From assembly GCA_965200615.1 (NCBI GenBank), contig OZ241377.1, positions 3,472,001 to 3,536,000 of the forward strand: a stretch of 64,000 bases of DNA, read 5' to 3'. The stretch comes from Bin5 sp965200615 (GTDB lineage: Bacteria; Chloroflexota; Anaerolineae; Caldilineales; Caldilineaceae). This document shows positions 34,887-43,390 of the stretch, piece after piece. The position numbers were made by a program, and so were the translations under genes. The notes beneath the pieces were generated by a model. That model was not told where the DNA came from, did no database searches, and worked only from the letters and a program-made list of their open reading frames with translations. Position 1 is the first letter of the stretch; every line of letters starts with the position of its first letter.

Positions 34887-36035
34887 TCAGGGGAATGTGA
34901 AGAGGACCTTGGCCAGCTTCAGGATGCCTTGACTCCAGGGTACCCGGTGAGATACTCCGCTGCTCCCTTCGAAACTGGCCAGGTTCTCAATGTACCAGAT
35001 GTAGTTCCGGACGAGAGCGTCCTGGTTGCTGAACGCCGGGTTCCAGCCGAGAAGCCGCTGGGCCTTGGCGACGTCCACGAATGAGTCGGTCGCCGCCGTT
35101 TCATAGACCCACTTGTATAGAGGCGAGATCCCCAGCTTTTCCAGTATGCGCAATGTCCAGATGGCCGGCGCGGCCGGCAGCGGAATGATGCGTTTTCCAT
35201 GCCCCGCGAAGTCGAGGACAGCCTGATAATCCTCCCTCATCGTGGCAAACTCGGTCGCGCCGATGTTGAAGGTGTCGTTAACTTTTGAGCTTGGCAGGCT
35301 GGCAGCCAGGAAAATCGCAGAACACAGATCCTCCACATCCAGCAGCTGATAGCGATTTCTCCCACTGCCCAGCATGGGGAAGTTTTTTCCGTCTTTCGCC
35401 CAGTCGTAGAACAGAGCAAAGACACCAAGCCGCTCCGGCCCGACAAACGATTTGGGACGAATGATGGGAACGCACATTCCCTTGTCCCTGAACTCCTGGC
35501 AAATCTCTTCGGCCTCGATCTTGGCCTTGCCGTATGGGCCTACCCCGTGCAGCCGGTCGTCTTCCTTCAGTGGATGGTGATCCGGGATGCCGTAGACGGC
35601 CGTGGACGATATGTGGATCATCCGGTTTATTCCCGAACGGTAAGCCGCGTCCAGGACGTTGCGAATACCGTCAACATCGGTGGAATAGATCTCCTCTGCG
35701 CTGTAAAGTGGAAGTGCCGCCGCAGCGTGAACCACCAGGTCCACGCCTTCCATTGCCGCGCGGACAGATTCGATGTCGCGGATGTCCCCGTCAAAAACCT
35801 TGACCGAGTCCTTCTCCGGATAATCGAAAGGCGCAATGTCGAGCGAAACGACCTGTATCCCCTTCTCAAGCAGGTAGCGGACGAGATTGATGCCAAGAAA
35901 GCCCGCGCCGCCTGTTATCAGGCAACTGCTTACCTCTCTCTGGCCGTCAGAGTCTTCCCCTTCAGAAATGCCATCATGTCGAAGAGGAGGAGCGGGCGTC
36001 GGACTGGTTCCTGCCTGGCGCGGGGTTCGATTCAT
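34887..36035 (-). CDS. NAD-dependent epimerase/dehydratase (extended SDR)
   Basis: 382 residues; the first 35 are polar and the SDR fold begins at SSCLITGGAGFLGINLVRYL. The Gly-rich NAD motif is TGGAGFLG. The active-site Ser is in HISSTAVYG and the Tyr-Lys pair in GPYGKAKIEAEE. The C-terminal substrate domain (FNIGATEFATMREDYQAV) follows the UDP-sugar/steroid-type SDR pattern. It oxidises or epimerises a nucleotide sugar or a related alcohol. The ATG shares one base with the TGA of the NUDIX gene (TGATG), so translation is coupled. It is leftward and transcribed after NUDIX. Confidence 0.9.
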   Translation of the reverse strand: MNRTPRQAGTSPTPAPPLRHDGISEGEDSDGQREVSSCLITGGAGFLGINLVRYLLEKGIQVVSLDIAPFDYPEKDSVKVFDGDIRDIESVRAAMEGVDLVVHAAAALPLYSAEEIYSTDVDGIRNVLDAAYRSGINRMIHISSTAVYGIPDHHPLKEDDRLHGVGPYGKAKIEAEEICQEFRDKGMCVPIIRPKSFVGPERLGVFALFYDWAKDGKNFPMLGSGRNRYQLLDVEDLCSAIFLAASLPSSKVNDTFNIGATEFATMREDYQAVLDFAGHGKRIIPLPAAPAIWTLRILEKLGISPLYKWVYETAATDSFVDVAKAQRLLGWNPAFSNQDALVRNYIWYIENLASFEGSSGVSHRVPWSQGILKLAKVLFTFP

Positions 36036-36610
36036 CAGCGGTCTCGGGAAGGCCGATTGGTGCGGGTAGTAGCCTCTTCATGCTTTTCGCCGGGAGACGT
36101 AACAGAAGATGCTATCCAGTCTTTCAGCAGCGATTCAGTCGATTCAAAGGCCAGCTCTGCCGGGATCTGATCTGCCTTGAACCACCCTGCGTCCTGCGCG
36201 TCGTCAGCGACGAAGGGAATCTCCGGCGAAGCGGACGGTTCCCCTAGAAAAGCTAACACAATCCCAATGCGATCGCCTTCGTCACTGACCATAGGGAAAA
36301 TCTCGATCAACTCGCCGATATTGGCACGCAAGCCGACCTCTTCCCGCAGTTCCCGCTTTAGCGCTTCCCGGGGCATCTCCCCCGCGTCCATATAGCCGCC
36401 CGGCAAGGACCATTTTCCCTTCGCCGGATCCACTGCCCGCTGGATCAACAGGACTCTGCTCTGATGCAGAACGAGTGCAATGACGGCCACCTTCGGATCG
36501 GGGAACTGGACGAATCCGCATGCCGAACAGACGGGCCGCAAGGCATTGAATCGCACCTCTTCCACCACCGGACTGGCGCAATATGGGCAGAATCGAAATT
36601 TCCGGTTCAT
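36035..36610 (-). CDS. NUDIX hydrolase with N-terminal zinc ribbon
   Basis: 191 residues. Cys8, Cys11, Cys28 and Cys31 (FCPYC and VCSACG) form a zinc ribbon. The full NUDIX box GX5EX7REUXEEXGU is at 72-94 (GYMDAGEMPREALKRELREE then VGL). It cleaves nucleoside diphosphate derivatives such as NADH or ADP-ribose; the ribbon resembles NudC-type proteins. The start is the ATG at 36610; an extended -10 lies only 7 bases upstream, and there is no SD, so the mRNA is probably leaderless. It is coupled to the SDR gene downstream. Confidence 0.92.
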   Translation of the reverse strand: MNRKFRFCPYCASPVVEEVRFNALRPVCSACGFVQFPDPKVAVIALVLHQSRVLLIQRAVDPAKGKWSLPGGYMDAGEMPREALKRELREEVGLRANIGELIEIFPMVSDEGDRIGIVLAFLGEPSASPEIPFVADDAQDAGWFKADQIPAELAFESTESLLKDWIASSVTSPGEKHEEATTRTNRPSRDR

Positions 36611-36617
36611 TCTTACA

Positions 36618-36626
36618 AGTATAGCA
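36618..36626 (-). promoter_or_regulatory. Extended -10 promoter element for the NUDIX gene (leaderless)
   Basis: Read on the minus strand it is TGC TATACT, an extended -10 (TGnTATAnT). The ATG begins 8 bases after the hexamer, so transcription should start at or next to the start codon. It faces a matching element on the plus strand 22 bases away. Confidence 0.5.
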
Positions 36627-36641
36627 CCGGGTCTGTAGAAG

Positions 36642-36650
36642 TGGTATACT
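36642..36650 (+). promoter_or_regulatory. Extended -10 promoter element, divergent partner
   Basis: TGG TATACT on the plus strand. A seven-codon ORF starts 14 bases downstream at 36664 and ends in an ATGA overlap at 36684-36687. It would drive the degenerate radical SAM fragment and the ROK gene further on. Confidence 0.45.
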
Positions 36651-36687
36651 TGAGCAAAATTCGATGCCGCCGAAATTACATCCATGA

Positions 36688-37194
36688 GTAAGCCTGAAAT
36701 CCTGCTGCACGAGCGTCCTGCACGCGGCAAGAGATTTCGACATCATGGCAGCGCTGGGAGATCGATGCCTGCTCAACCTGACAGTCGAGACAGATCGAGA
36801 GGAAGTTCGTCGTATCCTGACGCCCCACTGCCCTTCAATTCAACTGCGTCTGGAAACTGCGCGCCGGGCCCGGCGCCGCGGCATAGCGACGCAGGTGACA
36901 GTGAGCCCGTGCCTCCCCTTTTCTGGCGTGGCGGCATTTGGAGAGCAGCTTCTCAAAGTTAGCGATCGGGTGATCGTCGACAGTTTTGTCGCAGGAGACG
37001 GCGGCGGCGGAAAGCGAACGGCTCGCACGAAAATACCAGGTCTCTATGCCAGGTCAGGATGGGAGGAATGGAACTCACAGGAGGCGGCCTCCTCCCTGTA
37101 TGAATGGTTGCATCACCGCATTGGGGAGAGGGCGGGCTGGTCGCAAGAGGGCTTCACGCGCCAGGCTCGCAAGGTTACCTGCGTTTCCTGTTGA
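36688..37194 (+). pseudogene. 5'-truncated radical SAM protein (SPL-like), C-terminal half
   Basis: The frame is open from a TGA at 36685-36687 to the stop at 37194. It reads VSLKSCCTSVLHAARDFDIM, then VETDREEVRRILTPHCPSIQ, ATQVTVSPCLPFSG and RVIVDSFVAGDGGGGKRTAR. This is the second half of the TIM barrel of spore-photoproduct-lyase-like radical SAM proteins. The first half, which holds the CxxxCxxC iron-sulfur motif, is absent. The first available ATG (36745) lies inside the conserved part. The upstream boundary coincides with the NUDIX promoter region, pointing to a deletion or insertion there. Confidence 0.6.
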
Positions 37195-37224
37195 TGGCAT
37201 TCCCAAGAGAGTAAGGCTAGCGAT

Positions 37225-38124
37225 ATGAACACTGTTTACGGAGGAATCGAGGCAGGAGGAACGAAGTTCGTCTGCGCAGTCGGAACCGGTCCCGATGACA
37301 TCCGGGCCGAAATCCGCCTGCCGACCGAGTCGCCTGAAACTACTTTGGGAAAAGTCATCGACTTCTTTCGCGACCAGCAGAAGCGGCACGAGATTACCGC
37401 CCTTGGCGTGGCCTCTTTTGGACCGGTTGACCCCGAACCCAGCTCACCAACCTTCGGATACATCACCAATACGCCAAAACCTGGCTGGGCCAACACATCT
37501 GTTGCGCCGGCGCTGAAGGATGCGTTCGACGTCCCGATCGGCTTCGACACCGATGTAAATGTCGCCGCCCTGGGCGAGCACACTTGGGGCGCGGCAAAAG
37601 ACGCGGATACCTTTGTGTATCTGACCATTGGTACAGGCATCGGAGGGGGAGGCATGGTGGATGGCAAACTGATGCATGGCCTCATCCACCCTGAAATGGG
37701 CCACATCGCAATTCCGCACAACTGGGAACGCGACCCCTATGCCGGCGCCTGCCCCTTCCACGGTGACTGCTGGGAAGGACTGGCCAACGGCCCCGCGCTC
37801 GAAGCACGCTGGGGGCAGCCGGGCGAACTGCTTCCTCCCGGTCATGAAGCCTGGTCGCTGGAGGCCCACTATCTCGCTCTGGGCGTGACGAGCATCATGA
37901 TGATCATGTCTCCCCAGCTGGTCGTGATGGGTGGCGGAGTTATGGAGCAGGAGCACATATTCCCTCTTGTCCACGAGGAAGTGAAGTCCCAGCTGAACGG
38001 ATACATTCAGAGCCCGACGGTATTGGATGGCGTGGACAGCTACATCGTGCCGCCCGCGCTGGGAGGGCGCTCCGGCGTGTTGGGCGCGATAGCCCTGGCC
38101 AAGCGCGCTCGTTGGGACACTTGA
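37225..38124 (+). CDS. ROK family sugar kinase (fructokinase-like)
   Basis: 299 residues. The N-terminal phosphate loop is YGGIEAGGTKFVCAVG and the second ATP motif is VYLTIGTGIGGGGMVDG. The ROK zinc cluster is HPEMGHIAIPHNWERDPYAG followed by ACPFHGDCWEGLANGPA, with His and Cys ligands. The pattern fits fructokinases of the YdhR/GmuE type. It phosphorylates a hexose with ATP. It precedes galT by 47 bases on the same strand, so it may be part of a sugar-phosphate operon. The start is ATG 37225; GAGTAAGG is about 12 bases upstream. Confidence 0.93.
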   Translation: MNTVYGGIEAGGTKFVCAVGTGPDDIRAEIRLPTESPETTLGKVIDFFRDQQKRHEITALGVASFGPVDPEPSSPTFGYITNTPKPGWANTSVAPALKDAFDVPIGFDTDVNVAALGEHTWGAAKDADTFVYLTIGTGIGGGGMVDGKLMHGLIHPEMGHIAIPHNWERDPYAGACPFHGDCWEGLANGPALEARWGQPGELLPPGHEAWSLEAHYLALGVTSIMMIMSPQLVVMGGGVMEQEHIFPLVHEEVKSQLNGYIQSPTVLDGVDSYIVPPALGGRSGVLGAIALAKRARWDT

Positions 38125-38171
38125 CCAATTCCGAAATCTCTTAGTCGATCACGCCCACTTCCTTGCCCTGA

Positions 38172-39221
38172 ATGTCCGTCACTTTCGATCCCACTGAGCA
38201 TCCGCACAGGCGCCGCAATCTGCTTACTGGAGAGTGGGTTCTTGTCTCTCCTCACCGAATGCAGCGGCCGTGGCAGGGCCAAACGGAGTCGCCGCCTTCC
38301 CTTTCCTTACCTCAGTACGACCCTTCCTGCTATCTCTGCCCCGGCAACGAAAGGGCCGGAAGGCTGGTCAATCCGGCCTACACGCACACCTTTGTCTTCG
38401 AAAACGACTTTGCCGCGCTGCGCGCCGATACACCAGCCGGGACATCCCAAAACAACCGGTTCTTTCAGTCGCAGTCAGAGACGGGCGTTTGCCGGGTAAT
38501 CTGCTTCAGCCCACGGCATGATCTGACGCTGGCGCGCATGGCTCTGCCAGACATTCGCCGCGTAGTGAATCTGTGGACGGAGCAGATCGAAGAACTGAGC
38601 CAGGACGAGCGGTTAGGCTACATTCAACTCTTCGAGAATCGGGGCGCCATGATGGGCAGTTCGAACCCGCATCCACACGGGCAGGTTTGGGCGACCCGCC
38701 GTATGCCGACCGAGCCCGCCAAAGAAGATCGAGAACAACGGACCTATTTCGAATGCGCAGGCGCTCCCCTGCTGGTGGACTATCTTTCCGCCGAGCTGGC
38801 GGCAGAGGAAAGGATTGTGGTGGAAAACAGCGACTGGGCGGCGGTCGTGCCCTATTGGGCCGTCTGGCCGTTCGAAACGCTTCTTCTGCCCCGGCGCCCT
38901 CGCCGGTGCCTGACGGAACTTGCTCCGGAGGAGCGGGACTCCCTGGCTGGCATCCTCAAGCGCCTGCTAGTCCTCTATGACAATCTCTTCGAGACCAGCT
39001 TTCCCTATTCGATGGGCTGGCACGGAAAGCCGGCCACCGCTGGTGACCACGCCCACTGGCAACTTCACGCCCACTTCTACCCGCCTCTTCTGCGCTCGGC
39101 TATCGTCAGGAAGTTCATGGTCGGTTACGAAATGCTGGCAACCCCGCAGCGCGACCTCACCGCCGAGCAGGCCGCGCAACGCCTGAGGGCCCAGAGCGAA
39201 ACCCACTATCTGGACCGTTGA
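38172..39221 (+). CDS. galT: Galactose-1-phosphate uridylyltransferase
   Basis: 349 residues. The HIT-like active site is SSNPHPHGQVWA, with His169 as the UMP-accepting nucleophile. Zinc ligands Cys53 and Cys56 are in CYLCPGNER. The second His-rich motif is WQLHAHFYPP near residue 299. It exchanges UMP between UDP-glucose and galactose-1-phosphate in the Leloir pathway. It follows the ROK kinase; no galK, galM or galE is next to it, although the SDR at 34.9 kb could act as an epimerase. The SD before the ATG is weak. Its last 16 bases overlap the convergent fumarase beta gene. Confidence 0.93.
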   Translation: MSVTFDPTEHPHRRRNLLTGEWVLVSPHRMQRPWQGQTESPPSLSLPQYDPSCYLCPGNERAGRLVNPAYTHTFVFENDFAALRADTPAGTSQNNRFFQSQSETGVCRVICFSPRHDLTLARMALPDIRRVVNLWTEQIEELSQDERLGYIQLFENRGAMMGSSNPHPHGQVWATRRMPTEPAKEDREQRTYFECAGAPLLVDYLSAELAAEERIVVENSDWAAVVPYWAVWPFETLLLPRRPRRCLTELAPEERDSLAGILKRLLVLYDNLFETSFPYSMGWHGKPATAGDHAHWQLHAHFYPPLLRSAIVRKFMVGYEMLATPQRDLTAEQAAQRLRAQSETHYLDR

Positions 39222-39781
39222 GAACCTTCGGCGCCGCTGCGATAAGCCTCTCTGGCGGCAAGATAGGCATCTCCCCCGTAACAGTCATTTACTACGAACA
39301 GCGGAAAATCTTCCACCTCTAGTTCTCGAATCGCCTCGCTCAATAGATCAGGATATGCAAGTAGGCGACTGCGGCGAATCTGCCGGGCCAGCAGGGCGGA
39401 GGCCCCGCCCACAGCGCCAAAATAGACCGCTCCGTGTCGTACGAGTGCCTGCTTCACTTCCTCCGATCGACTCCCTTTGCCGATCAGGCCGGCGACCCCA
39501 CGTGCCAGCAGTGGCAATGTATAAGGGTCCATACGCCCGCTCGTTGTGGGCCCCGCAGGCCCAATAACCGCGCCCTGTTTGGCCGGGGCCGGCCCAACAT
39601 AGTAGATTACCTGGCCAGACAAAGGCAGCGGCAACTCTTCGCCCCGTCTCATCGCAGCGACCAGTCTCTTGTGGGCCGCGTCCCTTGCCGCGTAAATCGT
39701 GCCTGTCATGACCACCTGTTCACCGGCCCGCAAGGACTTCACCGTGGCCTCGTCAAGAGGCGCCTGGATTGTTCTCCGCAT
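39206..39781 (-). CDS. Class I (4Fe-4S) fumarate hydratase, beta subunit
   Basis: 191 residues from ATG 39781 (GTG at 39784 is possible). It carries QAPLDEATVKSLRAGEQVVM at the start, GPAGPTTSGRMDPYTLPLLA as the substrate-binding signature, and YFGAVGGASALLARQI. These are the marks of the C-terminal (beta) part of class I fumarases and L-tartrate dehydratases. Together with the alpha subunit it hydrates fumarate to malate. The start shares one base with the alpha stop (TGATG), so translation is coupled. The two-subunit arrangement is normal in archaea and many bacteria, unlike the single-chain E. coli FumA. Confidence 0.9.
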   Translation of the reverse strand: MRRTIQAPLDEATVKSLRAGEQVVMTGTIYAARDAAHKRLVAAMRRGEELPLPLSGQVIYYVGPAPAKQGAVIGPAGPTTSGRMDPYTLPLLARGVAGLIGKGSRSEEVKQALVRHGAVYFGAVGGASALLARQIRRSRLLAYPDLLSEAIRELEVEDFPLFVVNDCYGGDAYLAAREAYRSGAEGSQRSR

Positions 39782-40617
39782 CACAGCTCCAATGTCGCCC
39801 GCCGCGGCGCGGAGCAGTTAAGGTTTACCGCAATGGGCAGCGCGGCAATGTGCGTCGCCAGGAGTTCGACGTGGACGGCCAGCGCAGTTACAACGCCCCC
39901 CAGCCCTTGCGGTCCGATCCCTAATCCGTTGAGTGCGTCGAGTAGCTCGCCCTCGAGTTTGGCCACATGCGCCTCCGGACTGACGCTGCCGATCGGTCGC
40001 AGCAGCGCTTTCTTCGCCGCCATGCCCACGGTGTCAAGGGAGCCGCCGATGCCGACACCCACGATCAGAGGGGGACAGGCATTGGGCCCGGCCTTCTCGA
40101 CCGTTTCAATCACGAACTGTTGAACGCCTTCTTCACCAATTGCCGGAGGAAACATCTGGACCCGACTCATGAGTTCGGCTCCGAACCCCTTTTGCAGCGT
40201 GCTGATGCGCAGACCGTCTCCCCCAACTATCTCCCAATGAATCAGGGCCGGCGTGTTGTCGCCGGAATTGACTCGCAGCAGCGGATCGCTTACCACCGAT
40301 TTGCGCAGGTCGGCGTAGGCATCGCGGGTCGCATCCTGCAGCGCCGCATAAACCTCTCCCCCGCTGAAGTGCACGTCCTGGCCGACTTCGACAAACAGAA
40401 TCGCCATTCCCGTATCCTGGCAAGTGGGTATCGTTTCGGCTTCGGCGTAGGCCGCATTCTCCAGCAAAAGTTCGATGACCTCCTGCCCAGTCGGCGAACG
40501 CTCCTGACGACCCGCTGCGCGCATGGCCTCCAGATAGTCATCAGGCAAGCTGTGCGCGGAATGCCGCAGGAGTTCACCGACGGCCTGTCTCACATCGCGG
40601 ACATCGATAGTTCTCAA
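39781..40617 (-). CDS. Class I (4Fe-4S) fumarate hydratase, alpha subunit
   Basis: 278 residues, TTG start with GGGGAG 7 bases upstream. The three cluster-binding cysteines are Cys66 (TIPTCQDTG), Cys181 (GPNACPPL) and Cys268 (LNCSAPRR). QKGFGAELMSRVQMFPPA and GVGIGGSLDTVGMAAKKALL are family signatures. It makes up the N-terminal (alpha) part of class I fumarase or tartrate dehydratase. Fumarase is more likely than tartrate dehydratase because no tartrate genes are nearby, though sequence alone does not settle it. It is coupled to the beta subunit downstream. Confidence 0.92.
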   Translation of the reverse strand: MRTIDVRDVRQAVGELLRHSAHSLPDDYLEAMRAAGRQERSPTGQEVIELLLENAAYAEAETIPTCQDTGMAILFVEVGQDVHFSGGEVYAALQDATRDAYADLRKSVVSDPLLRVNSGDNTPALIHWEIVGGDGLRISTLQKGFGAELMSRVQMFPPAIGEEGVQQFVIETVEKAGPNACPPLIVGVGIGGSLDTVGMAAKKALLRPIGSVSPEAHVAKLEGELLDALNGLGIGPQGLGGVVTALAVHVELLATHIAALPIAVNLNCSAPRRATLEL

Positions 40618-40704
40618 GATCTCACTCCCCTTCAGTTCGAGAAAATGCGTGAGAAACAGTTGCAGCGAGCACGAGAGTTCCTTCCCTTTCAGGCGCCTGA
40701 CCCT

Positions 40705-43080
40705 TCAGTTCCTGCTTCCTGCTCTTTCCTTATATGCAGCGGCCAGCGCGGCAATGCGGAAATTCCCGGGCGCCAGATCTGCCGCCTTCTCCAGTCCGGA
40801 AAGTACGGCCGGATCGTCTCGGTTAAGCAGAAAACGGCCCCAGGCCACCAAGGCATGGATATCGGCTCTCTCCGGCTGAACGATCAGCGCGTTGTTCCCG
40901 TACTGGGTCAGGAGGAGGCCAATCGTCTGATCGAATCCAAAGGCTGCCGAGTCGGCAGGAATCGGCGTCCTGCTGAACAAGGTTGAAGGGTCCATCGACC
41001 ATAAAACTTCGAAAGAAAAGTCCCAGTCGCCGGCGAATACATGGCTCAAAAGTGGGAAAGGGCTGGTGCCGGCCAGTTGGCGGCTCACTTCCAGATGGTG
41101 GCGTATCCAGAGTGCGTTCCAATGCACCGTCGGGTCGGAAGGAGCCGCGACTCTGGCCCGCTCGATTTCGTCGAGCGCGTCTGCGTACAAGCCCGCCTCG
41201 GCTAGCGCCAGGGCATGGCTGTTTATGGCTCGTAGATGGAGCGGGCGGTCATCCGGCAACAACCTGGGGGCGGCTTCGACCAGTTTCTCACCATCCCAAT
41301 AGAAGAACCGCGCCAGGTAGAGCTGCAGGCCGCAGGCGTAACAGAAAATGTAAGGATCGCTGTTGTTCAACAATAGATCCAGTTGGCCGTCGCCATTCAA
41401 ATCCACAACCGACCCCGCATCCGGGATACTGCTGAAGCTGCTGATGACGAGTGATAGGGCCTGTCCGTCCCAGCGCAATATCTCAAGACAGCCGCCATGC
41501 GCGCCTGCACCGCCTTGGACGGCCAGCCAGAGTCCGGTAGGTTCTATGGATACCTGTTTCAGGGAGTATTCGTCGAGGTAGTCGACACAATCGAGCTCCT
41601 CGCGACCCAACTCCAACCAGCCGCTCTCCAGAGCCTCATGGATCGAGACAATGTGCGAGGCGGACACACTCTGCGGCGGGAACCCGAAAGTATTGGCGGC
41701 AAACAGGGTCGCCTCACCTGACGTTTCAAGTTGCTGCACAGCTACACCCCGCGCCGGGTCCTGCTTCGATCCATATTCGCCGGCCAGCTGGTCCTGCAGC
41801 GTCTGTTTACTGGGAAGTGTGGAGGGCGCAGGGGCAGCCGCAACTGTACTGGGCCGGCCCTCCAGGGCTTTCGCCAGTTCTTCGTATCGGCTGTCCTCTG
41901 CCGCCAATTCCGCTGCCAGCTGCATGCCCGACTGAATTGCCGGATCGTCTGGCGCGATGAGGAAGCGTCCCCAGGCCCCCAGCGCGTGTATGGCCGCCCG
42001 TTCCTGTTGCAGCGCCAAAGCAGTATCGGCAAATTGGGCCAGTAGCACGCCTACGACATGCTCGAACCCCGAAGCCGCAGAGCCGGCTGGTATCGGCGCG
42101 TCGCTGACAAGGGTTGTTAAGCCCACATCCCACAGGGTATCAAAGGCCGTTTCCCAGTCGCCCGCAAATACGTGGTTCAGCAGGGGGAAAGAGCTGGCAG
42201 AAGCCTCTTCCCGGCTGGCTTCAAGGTGGTGGCGGATCCAGATAGCGTTCCAGGAGACTGTGGCGTTTCCGGGCGCGATGGCCTCCGCCTGTTCGATCTG
42301 CTCCAACGCGTCGGCGAACAGGCTGGCGGCGGCCAGCTCCGCCGCCCGATCGTTGAAAGCGCGCAACTCTTCGGGCAGATCGTCGGCAAGAGGAGTTGGC
42401 GTTACCTCCTTTAGCGTCTGCCCGTCCCAATAGAAGAGCTGCGCCCAGTACTGTCGAACCCCACAAGCGTAGCAGAAGATGTAGGGGTCGCTATTGTTCA
42501 GCAGCAAGTCCAGCTGGCCGTCCCCATTCAGATCGGTGAGCGAGCCGGCATCAGGGCTGCTGCTGAATCCGCTGATAACGACCGACAGATTCTCGCCGTC
42601 CCAACGCAGCAGTTCAAGGCAGCCGCTGTGAGCGCCAACGCCGCCGGTAACGGTCAGCCATACGTCGACAGGGTCTATGTTTACCTGTTCAACTGAGAAT
42701 TCATTCAGGTATTCTGCGCACTCAAGTTCCACGCGGCCCAAAGCCTCCCAGCCTTCGGGCCCTGCGGCGTGGATCCAAACCTTTTGTCTGAACGACGGAT
42801 TGTCTGGAGGAAAGCCGTGCGTGTGGGAAACGAACAGAGTTTCTTCACCGCCGGCGGTCGCGACCGGTTGCACGGTAACGAGCGGCCCCAGATCCTGGAC
42901 CAGGCCGCTCTCGGCGGCAAGTTGGTTCGCCAGCTCAGCCAGCCCGGCTGCCTCGGCCGATTGTGCCGAGACCGTAGGCGTTGCCGAAACCGGCCACATG
43001 ACAGGCTGCGCACAGCCGTTGACCAGTAGTGTCAGCAAGAGTGCAAAAGAAAATACGCGCCGCAGAAGAGGTAGTGGCAT
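40705..43080 (-). CDS. Large lipoprotein with an internal tandem duplication (two ~365-residue units)
   Basis: 791 residues from ATG 43080 (AAGGAG 7 bases upstream). A signal peptide ends in a lipobox (LLVNGC, Cys23). The rest consists of two homologous units offset by 377 residues, at about 48-408 and 427-791. Each holds an aspartate-rich loop DLNGDGQLDLLLNNSDPYIF followed by CYACG (183 and 560), resembling an EF-hand/FG-GAP calcium loop, and then a TPR-like helical part (ADALEQIEQAEAIAPGNATV, ADALDEIERARVAAPSDPTV) and FAGDW. A short Ser/Pro linker joins the units. It is exported and lipid-anchored; its ligand is unknown. I recognise no named family. It diverges from a GNAT gene. Confidence 0.82.
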   Translation of the reverse strand: MPLPLLRRVFSFALLLTLLVNGCAQPVMWPVSATPTVSAQSAEAAGLAELANQLAAESGLVQDLGPLVTVQPVATAGGEETLFVSHTHGFPPDNPSFRQKVWIHAAGPEGWEALGRVELECAEYLNEFSVEQVNIDPVDVWLTVTGGVGAHSGCLELLRWDGENLSVVISGFSSSPDAGSLTDLNGDGQLDLLLNNSDPYIFCYACGVRQYWAQLFYWDGQTLKEVTPTPLADDLPEELRAFNDRAAELAAASLFADALEQIEQAEAIAPGNATVSWNAIWIRHHLEASREEASASSFPLLNHVFAGDWETAFDTLWDVGLTTLVSDAPIPAGSAASGFEHVVGVLLAQFADTALALQQERAAIHALGAWGRFLIAPDDPAIQSGMQLAAELAAEDSRYEELAKALEGRPSTVAAAPAPSTLPSKQTLQDQLAGEYGSKQDPARGVAVQQLETSGEATLFAANTFGFPPQSVSASHIVSIHEALESGWLELGREELDCVDYLDEYSLKQVSIEPTGLWLAVQGGAGAHGGCLEILRWDGQALSLVISSFSSIPDAGSVVDLNGDGQLDLLLNNSDPYIFCYACGLQLYLARFFYWDGEKLVEAAPRLLPDDRPLHLRAINSHALALAEAGLYADALDEIERARVAAPSDPTVHWNALWIRHHLEVSRQLAGTSPFPLLSHVFAGDWDFSFEVLWSMDPSTLFSRTPIPADSAAFGFDQTIGLLLTQYGNNALIVQPERADIHALVAWGRFLLNRDDPAVLSGLEKAADLAPGNFRIAALAAAYKERAGSRN

Positions 43081-43390
43081 GGTATACTCCTTCAACCGCC
43101 AAGAGAATGCCAGGTATATCCTCAAAAAAGAGGATCGTCCCGATTCCCCTCTTTGAATGACAAGTGCACGCTTCATGCGTGCATCCAATCAAAGCGCCCG
43201 CCAGTCTGGGATCATGCGCGCAAAGAACTATCCGCTAAGCGTCGTTTCACATATGAAACTCCTGGCCGCGCTGACTATATCACGCATCCAGCATAGTACA
43301 AAGTGGCCCGCCGAGCGGAACAAGCGCATCGAGCCCGTCGTCAAGACTTTCAACTACGGTTTCGAGATTGCAACACGGCCAGCCTGACTG
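43081..43390. other. Divergent intergenic region with two small inverted repeats
   Basis: A 310-base gap between the duplicated lipoprotein and a GNAT gene. ATCCTC/GAGGAT arms with a loop of six A lie at 43118-43135, in the lipoprotein leader. GTTTCA/TGAAAC arms with a 4-base centre lie at 43244-43259 (annotated separately). No coding sequence is seen. Confidence 0.4.
43244..43259. promoter_or_regulatory. Palindrome GTTTCACATATGAAAC, possible operator
   Basis: A 16-base dyad with 6-base arms at the middle of the divergent region. The size and symmetry suit a dimeric helix-turn-helix regulator. No -10/-35 pair could be fixed beside it. Confidence 0.3.
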
